Made by a program: the position numbers and the translations under genes. A stretch of 40,674 nucleotides of DNA from Opitutaceae bacterium (GTDB taxonomy: Bacteria; Verrucomicrobiota; Verrucomicrobiia; Opitutales; Opitutaceae), in assembly GCA_025352845.1 (NCBI GenBank), contig JANXSC010000374.1, forward strand, positions 1 through 40,674. The letters are read 5' to 3'. A model generated the notes under the pieces. It searched no databases. It was not told the origin of the DNA and was given only the letters and a program-made list of their open reading frames with translations. Shown here piece by piece: positions 17,835 to 25,501 of the stretch. How positions within the stretch are numbered: position 1 is the first letter of the stretch; each line of letters starts with the position of its first letter.

Positions 17835-18059
17835 GTCAGCGACGTAACCGGCGGACTCGTGGCCACCAAAGCCGCCCACGCCCTCGGTCGGCGTGGCGCA
17901 CGAACGTAACGCGCGCGGAAGTCCGGTGCTGAAAATTAGAACCCATCGCCGGGTGATCTTCGCCGATGAAATTGTCTTACATGCGCGGCCCCGGCCACAA
18001 TTGACTCGCGGCACCGCCCCGCCGTAGGCAAACCACCATTCATCTTAAACCCTCCCCTG

Positions 18060-18098
18060 GGAAATATCGGCGGCAGGTCCGTCGGTATTTCCGTTTTT
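18060..18098 (+). promoter_or_regulatory. Terminator-like hairpin in the leader of the membrane pyrophosphatase gene
   Basis: Arms 18060-18073 and 18079-18092 form an uninterrupted 14-bp RNA stem with two G-U pairs and a 5-nt loop. GTTTTT (18093-18098) follows directly, and the ATG comes 6 bp later. A terminator this close to a start codon would block the gene unless refolded, so it may be an attenuator. Upstream CCGCC repeats near 18014-18024 could pair with the 5' arm. The 17835-18059 stretch before it holds no gene that I can see. Confidence 0.6.
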
Positions 18099-18104
18099 CA
18101 CCCT

Positions 18105-20579
18105 ATGAAAGTCCAGAACTCCCTTAAGTGGGTCGCCGCTGCTTTGGTGACTCTTACCCCCTCCGTCCTCCGCGCGAGCGAGGCCGATATCCGCATCCCC
18201 GATCTGCGGACCATCACGTTTTTCGGCGGCGCGCTGAGTGGCACCGCGATCCTGATGATCGGGCTCGTCGTCTGTGCGCTCGGCACGATCTACGGGTGGA
18301 TGCAATACGTGCAGACGCGCAACCTTCCCGTGCACTCCTCGATGGCGGCCGTTTCCCAAATCATCTGGGAGACGTGCAAGACCTACCTGTTTCAGCAGGG
18401 CAAGTTTCTCGCCGCGCTGTGGGTGCTCATCGCGATCTGCATGGGGTATTATTTCGGCGTGCTCTCGCACCTGTCCGCCGGCCACGTGGCCATCATTCTC
18501 GCGGCGTCGGTGCTCGGCATCCTCGGCAGCTACGGGGTCGCGTGGTTTGGGATTAGAATCAACACCGTCGCGAATAGCCGCGCCGCGTTCTCCGCGCTCC
18601 AGGGCAACCCGCTCGCCACGCTGCTCATCCCGCTCAAGTCCGGCATGAGCGTCGGCCTCGTGCTCGTCGCCGTGGAGCTGTTCTTCATGATCTGCATTCT
18701 GCGGTTCCTCCCTTCGGACCTCGCCGGGCCGTGCTTCATCGGTTTCGCGATCGGCGAATCGCTCGGTGCCTCCGCGCTGCGGATCTGCGGCGGCATCTTC
18801 ACCAAGATCGCCGATATCGGCGCCGACCTCATGAAGATCGTCTTCAACCTGCCCGAGGACGACCCGCGCAACCCCGGCGTGATTGCCGACTGCACGGGCG
18901 ACAACGCCGGCGACTCCGTCGGACCCACCGCCGACGGCTTCGAGACCTACGGCGTAACCGGCGTCGCGCTGATCGCGTTTCTCGCGCTCGCGCTCGCGGC
19001 CAATCCCACGCTCTGTGGCGTGCTCATCGTGTGGCTCTTCGCGATGCGCATCCTGATGGTCCTCACCTCGCTCGCCAGCTACTGGATCAACGACGCGATC
19101 AGCAAATCCGTCTGGGGCTCCGCCAAGGATTTCAACCTCGAGCACCCGCTCACCAATCTCGTCTGGATCACCTCGCTCGTCTCGATCGCGGTCACTTACG
19201 TCGCAAGCTACCTGCTGCTCGCCAGTCATCCCAGCGTGGGCACGAATCTCTGGTGGGTGCTCTCGACCATCATCTCGATCGGCACCATCGCCGGCGCGCT
19301 GATTCCCGAGTTCACGAAGGTGTTTACCTCGACCGAGAGCCGCCACGTGAAGGAAGTCGTCACCTCCTCCCGCCAAGGCGGCGCTTCGCTCAACATCCTC
19401 AGCGGCCTCGTCGCGGGCAACTTCTCGGCGTTCTGGACCGGCCTCTGCATTCTCACGCTGATGTTCGGCGCGTATTATTTTTCCGGCCACGCCGCCGTGC
19501 AGGCGATGATGCCGGAGGCGTTTCGCTTCGCCGCGCCGATCTTCGCGTTTGGCCTCGTGGCCTTCGGCTTCCTCGGCATGGGCCCCGTCACCATCGCGGT
19601 CGATTCCTTCGGCCCGGTCACGGACAACGCGCAGTCCGTTTACGAGCTCTCGCAGATCGAGGCGAAGCCGGGCATCGTCGCCGAGATCGAGCGCGACTTC
19701 GGCTTCAAGCCCGACTTCGCGCACGCCAAGCACCAGCTCGAGAAGGGCGACGGCGCCGGCAACACCTTCAAGGCGACCGCCAAGCCCGTGCTCATCGGCA
19801 CCGCCGTCGTCGGCGCGACCACGATGGTCTTCGGCATTATCATGATGCTGAAGGCGCATTTCTCCGCGATCGATCCGACCTTCAACGTCCTTGAGAAACT
19901 CTCGCTCGTGCATCCCGAGGCACTGATGGGCCTGCTCATGGGCGGCGCGGTGATCTACTGGTTCACCGGCGCGAGCACGCAGGCGGTCGTCACCGGCGCC
20001 TACCGCGCGGTCGTTTACATCAAGGATAACATGAAGCTCGACGCGACCACCGCCGCCGTCGAAGCCTCGAAGGAGGTCGTGAAGATCTGCACGCAGTATG
20101 CGCAAAAGGGCATGATCAACATCTTCATCGTCATCTTCTGCTTCAGCCTCTCCCTCGCATTCTTCGATCCGTTCTTCTTCATCGGCTACCTGATCGGCAT
20201 GGCGTTCTTTGGTCTCTTCCAAGCCATCTTCATGGCCAACGCCGGCGGCGCATGGGACAACGCGAAGAAAATCGTCGAGGTCGAACTCAAGATGAAGAAC
20301 ACCCCGCTCCACGCCGCGACCGTCGTCGGCGACACCGTGGGCGATCCGTTCAAGGACACGTCGTCGGTCTCGTTGAATCCGGTAATCAAGTTCACGACCC
20401 TCTTCGGCCTCCTCGCCGTCGAGATCGCGGTGAAGATGGAAGCCGGCCTCAAGCACGGCCTCGGCGTGGCGATCTTCCTTGTCGCGCTCGTCTTCGTCTA
20501 CCGCAGCTTCTACGGCATGCGCATCCCGCTCAACCCCGGCGACGCCGATGTCACGCCGCACCAGATGCAGAAGGGGTGA
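18105..20579 (+). CDS. hppA: Membrane-bound ion-translocating pyrophosphatase
   Basis: 824 residues, about 16 hydrophobic segments, a predicted N-terminal signal or first TM helix. Substrate-site motifs: DIGADLMKIV from residue 237, EDDPRNPGVIAD, GDNAGDSVGPTADGFETYG around 264-282, GNTFKATAKP from 552, and DTVGDPFKDTSS near 743. It couples PPi hydrolysis to H+ or Na+ pumping across the inner membrane. Lys556 in GNTFKA sits where K+-independent enzymes carry Lys and K+-dependent ones Ala, so K+-independence is predicted. The first motif departs from the common DVGADLVGKVE, placing it in a divergent subfamily. A leader hairpin precedes it and a terminator follows. Confidence 0.95.
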   Translation: MKVQNSLKWVAAALVTLTPSVLRASEADIRIPDLRTITFFGGALSGTAILMIGLVVCALGTIYGWMQYVQTRNLPVHSSMAAVSQIIWETCKTYLFQQGKFLAALWVLIAICMGYYFGVLSHLSAGHVAIILAASVLGILGSYGVAWFGIRINTVANSRAAFSALQGNPLATLLIPLKSGMSVGLVLVAVELFFMICILRFLPSDLAGPCFIGFAIGESLGASALRICGGIFTKIADIGADLMKIVFNLPEDDPRNPGVIADCTGDNAGDSVGPTADGFETYGVTGVALIAFLALALAANPTLCGVLIVWLFAMRILMVLTSLASYWINDAISKSVWGSAKDFNLEHPLTNLVWITSLVSIAVTYVASYLLLASHPSVGTNLWWVLSTIISIGTIAGALIPEFTKVFTSTESRHVKEVVTSSRQGGASLNILSGLVAGNFSAFWTGLCILTLMFGAYYFSGHAAVQAMMPEAFRFAAPIFAFGLVAFGFLGMGPVTIAVDSFGPVTDNAQSVYELSQIEAKPGIVAEIERDFGFKPDFAHAKHQLEKGDGAGNTFKATAKPVLIGTAVVGATTMVFGIIMMLKAHFSAIDPTFNVLEKLSLVHPEALMGLLMGGAVIYWFTGASTQAVVTGAYRAVVYIKDNMKLDATTAAVEASKEVVKICTQYAQKGMINIFIVIFCFSLSLAFFDPFFFIGYLIGMAFFGLFQAIFMANAGGAWDNAKKIVEVELKMKNTPLHAATVVGDTVGDPFKDTSSVSLNPVIKFTTLFGLLAVEIAVKMEAGLKHGLGVAIFLVALVFVYRSFYGMRIPLNPGDADVTPHQMQKG

Positions 20580-20612
20580 GAGTCAGATCGCGATCGGTCG
20601 GATGATATTTCC

Positions 20613-20642
20613 AAAGCGGGCTCCACGTGAGCCCGCTTTTTT
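20613..20642 (+). terminator. Rho-independent terminator after hppA
   Basis: Inverted repeat AAAGCGGGCT (20613-20622) and AGCCCGCTTT (20630-20639), with a 7-nt loop and a run of six T. It lies 33 bp after the hppA stop and 57 bp before the next gene. Confidence 0.9.
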
Positions 20643-20698
20643 CGCACCGCTCCCGCGCCTCCGCTTGCCACGTCGCCTCCGACGCGCAGGATTTTCCC

Positions 20699-21523
20699 AT
20701 GGCCGAAACCGCGACGCCCGACCTCGAAGCCTACTTCGCGCGCATCGGTTACGACGGGCCGCGCACCGTCTCGCTTGCGACGCTTGACGGAATTCACCAG
20801 CACCACGCGCAGACGATCCCTTTCGAGAACCTCGACATCCAGCTCGGCCGCCGCATCGCCGTCGATCTCGCCGCGATCGAGCGGAAACTCGTCCACGAAA
20901 AACGCGGCGGCTACTGCTTCGAACACAACACCCTCCTCGCCGCCGTGCTGCGCGCGCTGGGGTTTCAAGTCACAACGCATCTCGGCCGGGTGCGCTGGCA
21001 GATTCCGGTGGAGACGCCAACCGCTCTCACCCATCAGGTCTTGCGCGTCGAGATCGCGGACGCCGGGCCGCATCTGGCCGACGTCGGCTTTGGCAGCATG
21101 TCGCTTTTCCGGCCGCTGCGCTGGGAATTCGACGTGGCGCAGGCCGGCTGCCTCGAGTCACGCCGCCTCGTCCGTCGTGGCGAACTCATCGCGCACCAGG
21201 CCCGAATCGGCGGGACGTGGACCGATGTCTATGTCTTCACGCCGAACGACGTCCCCGGCATCGATATCGAGGTCGCCAACTGGTTCACGTGCGCGCACCC
21301 GCAGTCGCCGCTCCGGCAAAACCTCCGCGCCTCCCGCACGCTCGCCGACCGCCGCTACACACTCCTGAATTCCGAGTTCAACATCCGTCACGCCGACGGC
21401 CGCGTCGAGCGCCGCACGATTGCGACCGCCGAGGAACTCCTCGCGATCCTCGCCGAGTATTTCGGCCTGCACTTCCCGCCCGGCACGCGCTTCGGCCAGC
21501 CCGGCGCGCCCTGGCCACAATAA
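20699..21523 (+). CDS. nat: Arylamine N-acetyltransferase
   Basis: 274 residues from ATG 20699, the normal length for the family. The Cys-His-Asp triad is visible: Cys73 in RGGYCFEHN, His112 in LTHQVLRV, Asp128 in LADVGFGS. The N-terminal helical part with PFENLDIQLG is also typical. It transfers acetyl or another acyl group from a CoA thioester to arylamines or hydrazines in the cytoplasm. In some bacteria NAT homologues release or cyclise polyketide amides, but no such cluster is present here. It is its own transcription unit after the hppA terminator. Confidence 0.95.
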   Translation: MAETATPDLEAYFARIGYDGPRTVSLATLDGIHQHHAQTIPFENLDIQLGRRIAVDLAAIERKLVHEKRGGYCFEHNTLLAAVLRALGFQVTTHLGRVRWQIPVETPTALTHQVLRVEIADAGPHLADVGFGSMSLFRPLRWEFDVAQAGCLESRRLVRRGELIAHQARIGGTWTDVYVFTPNDVPGIDIEVANWFTCAHPQSPLRQNLRASRTLADRRYTLLNSEFNIRHADGRVERRTIATAEELLAILAEYFGLHFPPGTRFGQPGAPWPQ

Positions 21524-21599
21524 TTGCTTTTCTCCACAGCCCTCCGCCTTCTTACATCTCCCTTCACCCATCTTCCATCTCCGCCCGCCTCCGCCTCCC

Positions 21600-23360
21600 A
21601 TGCGTCTCCCCTCCTCCCTCCGTCTCGCCTCGCTCGCCCTCCTCGCCTCCACGCTCCACGCCGCCGATCCCGCGTTCGATACCTTCGCGCAAAAACTCGC
21701 CGACGAATGGATGCGCGCCAATCCCGCCGGCGCGACGCAGCAGCAGTATTTCTCCGGCGCGGAGCAGGACGCGCTCGACCGCCAGCTCACGCCAATTACG
21801 CGCGAGGCCCGCTCCGCGCGCGCCGCGCTCGCCGCCCGCGGCCTCACCGAACTCGCGAAATTCGACCGCGCGCGTTTCTCCGAGGCGCAGCGCAACTCCG
21901 CCGCGATGCTCGCGTGGCAACTCGACGACATCGTGCGCGCCGAACCGTTTGAGGAGCACGCCTTCGTCTTCAACCAATTCCGCGGGCTCCAGCTCGGCCT
22001 CGTTAATTTCCTCAGCCAGACTCATCCGATCCGCAACGCGCGCGACATCGACAACTACCTCGCGCGCCTCGCCCTCGTCGCCGCGCAGCTCGACGAAGGC
22101 ATCGCGCAAGCCCGCGACCGCGCGAGCCGCGGCCTGCTCCCGCCGAAATTCATCCTCACCGCCACCATCGATCAAATCGGGCGCTTCATCGGCGATGGCG
22201 CGGCGGGCGCCAACGTCCTTGTCGCCTCGCTCGGCGAACGCGCGGCCAAGTTGAAAAATTTTCCCGCCGCCGATCACGCCACGTCCGTCGCCACCGCCGA
22301 GAAAATCGTGGCCGCGCAAATCATCCCGGCCTTCCAGCGCGTGCGCGCACTCCTCCAGGAGCAGCTCCCGCGCGCCTCCGACGCCGCCGGCCTTTCGAAC
22401 CTCCCCGGCGGCGCCGCCGCCTACGCCAACGCCCTCAAGCGCAACACCACGACCTCGCTCTCCGCCGACGAGATTCACGCGCTCGGCCTCCGCGAGGTCG
22501 AGCGCATCGAGACGCAGATGGACAAACTCCTCCGCGAACTCGGCTACACCGACAGCACCGTCAACGCCCGCTACAAAAAACTCGAGGCTGACCTCCAACC
22601 GAAGGAAGCCGACCCGCGTCCCGCGCTGCTCGCGCGCTACACCGAGCTCGTGCGCGACGCGGAAAAACGCGCCGCCTTGATTTTCGATCTGCGGCCCGTC
22701 GCGCCCTGCGAGGTTCGCCGCGAGCCACCGTTCAGCGAGAAGAACGCCGCCGCGCACTACACCGGCCCGGCGCGCGACGGCACGCGCCCCGGCGTGTTTT
22801 GGGTGCCGCTCCCCGGCCCGACCTTCCGCATCGTGTCGATGCGCTCGCTCGCCTACCACGAGGCCGTGCCCGGCCATCATTTCCAAATCGCGCTGCAGGC
22901 CGAGAGCACCGAGCTGCCCGCGTTCCGCCGCGATCGCGTCTTCGGCGGACTCTCCGCGCATTCCGAGGGCTGGGGACTCTACGCCGAGCGCCTCGCCGCC
23001 GAGAACGGCTGGTATGAGGGCGACAAAGTCGGCGCCCTCGGCCAGCTCGACAGCGAACTCTTCCGTGCGCGCCGACTCGTCGTCGACACCGGCCTCCACG
23101 CGAAAAACTGGACGCGCCAGCAGGCAATCGACTACGGCATCCCGGTCTCCGAGGTGGAGCGCTACGTCGTCCTCCCCGGCCAGGCCTGCTCCTACAAAAT
23201 CGGCGAACTCCGCATTCTCGCGATCCGCGATCAGGCGCGGCAAAAACTCGGCGCAAAATTTTCCCTGAAGGAATTCCACAACGTGATCCTCCGCAACGGC
23301 AACGTCCCCCTCGACGTGCTCGAACAGATCGTGGGCGACTGGGTGCGGGCGAAGGGCTGA
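21600..23360 (+). CDS. DUF885 family secreted metallopeptidase-like protein
   Basis: 586 residues from ATG 21600, chosen because a signal peptide follows (LALLASTLHA|AD); the open frame continues upstream without other starts of merit. A long helical N-terminal part is followed by the zinc-site-like HEAVPGHHFQ preceded by RSLAY, then SAHSEGWGLYAE and a late PGQACSYKIGE. This order is diagnostic of DUF885 proteins, which resemble M32/M3-type gluzincin peptidases. It probably trims peptides in the periplasm. Substrate unknown. It stands alone between nat and a REP-like repeat. Confidence 0.9.
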   Translation: MRLPSSLRLASLALLASTLHAADPAFDTFAQKLADEWMRANPAGATQQQYFSGAEQDALDRQLTPITREARSARAALAARGLTELAKFDRARFSEAQRNSAAMLAWQLDDIVRAEPFEEHAFVFNQFRGLQLGLVNFLSQTHPIRNARDIDNYLARLALVAAQLDEGIAQARDRASRGLLPPKFILTATIDQIGRFIGDGAAGANVLVASLGERAAKLKNFPAADHATSVATAEKIVAAQIIPAFQRVRALLQEQLPRASDAAGLSNLPGGAAAYANALKRNTTTSLSADEIHALGLREVERIETQMDKLLRELGYTDSTVNARYKKLEADLQPKEADPRPALLARYTELVRDAEKRAALIFDLRPVAPCEVRREPPFSEKNAAAHYTGPARDGTRPGVFWVPLPGPTFRIVSMRSLAYHEAVPGHHFQIALQAESTELPAFRRDRVFGGLSAHSEGWGLYAERLAAENGWYEGDKVGALGQLDSELFRARRLVVDTGLHAKNWTRQQAIDYGIPVSEVERYVVLPGQACSYKIGELRILAIRDQARQKLGAKFSLKEFHNVILRNGNVPLDVLEQIVGDWVRAKG

Positions 23361-23441
23361 TTGGATCGGCGCACGAGGACCCTGGCGCGCGGCGCATCTC
23401 AGTTTTTTTGCACGCTTCATTGAGCGGGAACGCGCCGCAAC

Positions 23442-23500
23442 GTAGCACGGGCAGTCTGCCCGTGATGGATCGGAAAACGCGGTCAGGCTGACCGCGCTAC
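23442..23500. repeat. Two-hairpin REP-like element, copy B
   Basis: 59 bp from GTAGCACGG to GCGCTAC, same length and layout as copy A at 8435. In the first hairpin a T-A pair of copy A is a G-C pair here (CGGGCA/TGCCCG), a compensatory change. It lies 81 bp after the DUF885 stop and about 100 bp before the next gene start. Confidence 0.85.
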
Positions 23501-23603
23501 GCCCGGCATCGGCCGCAGTTGCAAGAAAGTGGGATGCGCCCTTGGCGCGGGGTGCCGTTCGCCGGTTGCGACGGACGCCCGGCACGCTCAACCTCGCGAC
23601 CGC

Positions 23604-24468
23604 ATGGCTCGCATCCGGCCCGACCTCCTCGGCGTTTTTCTGCTCTCGGCGGCGACGCTCGCCGCCCAACCGCTCACGCGCGTCGCGGCTACGTCGCTGC
23701 GCCTGCCGCCAAATCCACCCGCGACCAACTACACCACCGTCCGCGCATTCGCGCCGCTCTCGTTCACACAACCTGTCGCCGTCGTCACGCCGCCCGGCGA
23801 GACCCGGCGGCTCTTCGTGGTCGAGAAGACCGGCCGCATCTGGGTCATCCCCGATGTCACCGCGACCACACCCACGCGCACCCTGTTTCTCGATCTCGCG
23901 GCGCGCCCGGCGACCCCGCGCACTCCCGCCTGCTCCAGCGCATCTCAATCCGCGGCCCCGGCCAGATGCCGCTCCTCGCCACCAACGAGCGCGACCTCGC
24001 CGGCGAATCGCTCCTCGCGCAATGGATCGCATCGCTCGCCACCACCGGCCCGGCCGAACCGCCGAGCCGGCTCATCAACCTCGCCGCTCGTGCGCAAGTC
24101 GGCACCGCCGCGAATGCACTCATCGCCGGTTTCGTCATCGGGCCGGGCACCGAGAAAACGTGCTCGTCCGCGCCGTCGGGCCGCCGCTCGGTGCCGCGCC
24201 CTTCAATGTGCCGGGCGTGCTCGCGCAACCCGTCGGCACGCTCTTCTCCGGCGCACAGGCCGTCGCAAGCAACGCCGCGTGGAACTCCGCCACCAATGCC
24301 GCCGCGATCCGCGACACCGCGCGCACCGTCGGTGCGTTCGCCCTCACCGAAGGCAGCCGCGACAGCGCGCTGCTCGTCACGCTCAGTCCCGGCGCCTACA
24401 CGATTCAAGTCGCCGGCGCGAACGCGACCACGGGTCTCGCGCTCGTCGAAGTTTACGAAGTGCCGTAA
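23604..24468 (+). pseudogene. PQQ-type sugar dehydrogenase-like secreted protein, internally deleted and frameshifted
   Basis: Frame one from ATG 23604 gives a signal peptide (FLLSAATLAA|QP) and the start of a glucose/sorbosone dehydrogenase-like propeller (PVAVVTPPGETRRLFVVEKT, then RIWVIPDV). At ~23905 it jumps to another frame reading GDPAHSRLLQRISIRGPGQM, which belongs near the end of such proteins, so most of the propeller is deleted. A second shift near 24155 (an A-run) leads to VLVRAVGPPLG and the terminal GLALVEVYEVP, the same C-terminal domain as in the gene at 25502. Non-functional as read. Confidence 0.75.
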
Positions 24469-24492
24469 AGGCGCGGGTCTCGGCCGCGCGAT

Positions 24493-25044
24493 TCAATTTT
24501 CCACCTGCGCCGCCGCCCACTCCGCCGACAGCCCGAGTCGCACGCACGCCGCGCCAATCGCCGCCCGGTCGATGGCTTCGCCACTGACCAAGAGCATACC
24601 GCGGATGTCGCGCAGGTGTTTCTCCCCGCCGCCGGCGCGAAAGAACCGGAGCTTGTGCAGAATCACGGACTCCGGTGCCGCAAACCACACCGGGCGACCG
24701 GAAATCTCCAGCGCCCGCCGGCGGGAAAACCACGCGCGCTCTTCGCCCGCCAGCGGATAAAAATCCGCCTTCGTCATCGACTCCAGTGCGATCACATTGA
24801 GGTGCCCGCCTTGCGCCCGGCCGAGCTCGACGATCACCACTTCCTCGGGCGGCACGTAAAAACGATCCGCGGGAAAGGCGCACACGAGCTTCGCGGCATC
24901 GGCCGTCTCGAGTTGGATGACCAAATCGACATCATTGGTCGCCCGCGGCTCACCATAAAGCGACGACGCCACCGAGCCGACGACCGCGTAAGGCACACCG
25001 ATTTCGTCCAACGGTTCGGTGAACTGAAACAGCCAGTCCCACAT
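24493..25044 (-). CDS. Nucleotidyltransferase-fold protein (DUF6036-like)
   Basis: 183 residues. VVGSVASSLYGEPRATNDVDLVI at ~21-43 is the nucleotidyltransferase core: a GS helix, then an invariant T-D-x-D metal pair. HLNVIALESMTKADFYP and ESVILHKLRFFRAGG with a nearby HLRDI follow as in DUF6036/AbiEii-like enzymes. It starts 3 bp after the stop of a small helical protein (25048-25272), and the two look co-translated. Such pairs resemble toxin-antitoxin arrangements, but the role of this family is not established. It ends convergently with the preceding pseudogene, 24 bp apart. Confidence 0.85.
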   Translation of the reverse strand: MWDWLFQFTEPLDEIGVPYAVVGSVASSLYGEPRATNDVDLVIQLETADAAKLVCAFPADRFYVPPEEVVIVELGRAQGGHLNVIALESMTKADFYPLAGEERAWFSRRRALEISGRPVWFAAPESVILHKLRFFRAGGGEKHLRDIRGMLLVSGEAIDRAAIGAACVRLGLSAEWAAAQVEN

Positions 25045-25047
25045 CGC

Positions 25048-25272
25048 TCAGTCGCGGGCCGACAACCACCAGCGACGCACGCTGGCCCGCTGCTGCGCTG
25101 CGGACCAGTCGGGGTGCCGCCGCGCGACATCCGCCTCCTTGATCGCCGTCAGCGCGGCGTTGATCCGGGCCACCACCGCAAGCTTCGCCGTCGGTGTGGC
25201 GGCGCGATACAACGCCACGAGCCGCGGTTCGAGTGCGGTCTCCCGCGATGCCAGCCGGACGCCCATTTCCAT
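25048..25272 (-). CDS. Small helical protein paired with the nucleotidyltransferase
   Basis: 74 residues from ATG 25272 (MEMGVRLASRETALEP). An upstream start at 25368 would add residues without family character. It has three predicted helices: RLVALYRAATPTAKLAVVAR, then INAALTAIKEADVARRHP, then AAQQRASVRRWWL. This pattern is familiar from short proteins encoded immediately before DUF6036-type nucleotidyltransferases. It may be an antitoxin or adaptor that binds the enzyme; that is inference from position. Confidence 0.65.
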   Translation of the reverse strand: MEMGVRLASRETALEPRLVALYRAATPTAKLAVVARINAALTAIKEADVARRHPDWSAAQQRASVRRWWLSARD

Positions 25273-25501
25273 GCGCGGATTTCTTGAAGACGCATCCTCG
25301 AATGGCAAGCGCGCTACTCGCCGCGTCCCGGTCGCGGCCCAAGTCCCCGCTTGCCACCGGTCACGCACGGATTCACACCCTCAGCCGCTTCGTCTGTCAT
25401 CCCCTTGCGTTACCCCTGTCTCGCTGCCCGGTCCTGCCGGGTGACGTTTCGTGCGTGGGTTAGTTCAACCCTGTCCGCTTCCTTCCTACCCGCGATGAAA
25501 A

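Noticed and set aside
17941..18059. Fluoride or other known riboswitch upstream of hppA
   Set aside because: GGGTGATC near 17951 loosely recalls the start of the fluoride motif, but the required CUGAUGG...CUAC half is absent.
18045..20561. 838-residue open frame antisense to hppA
   Set aside because: Low-complexity Glu/Arg/Asp/His-rich translation without any motif; shadow of the pyrophosphatase codons.
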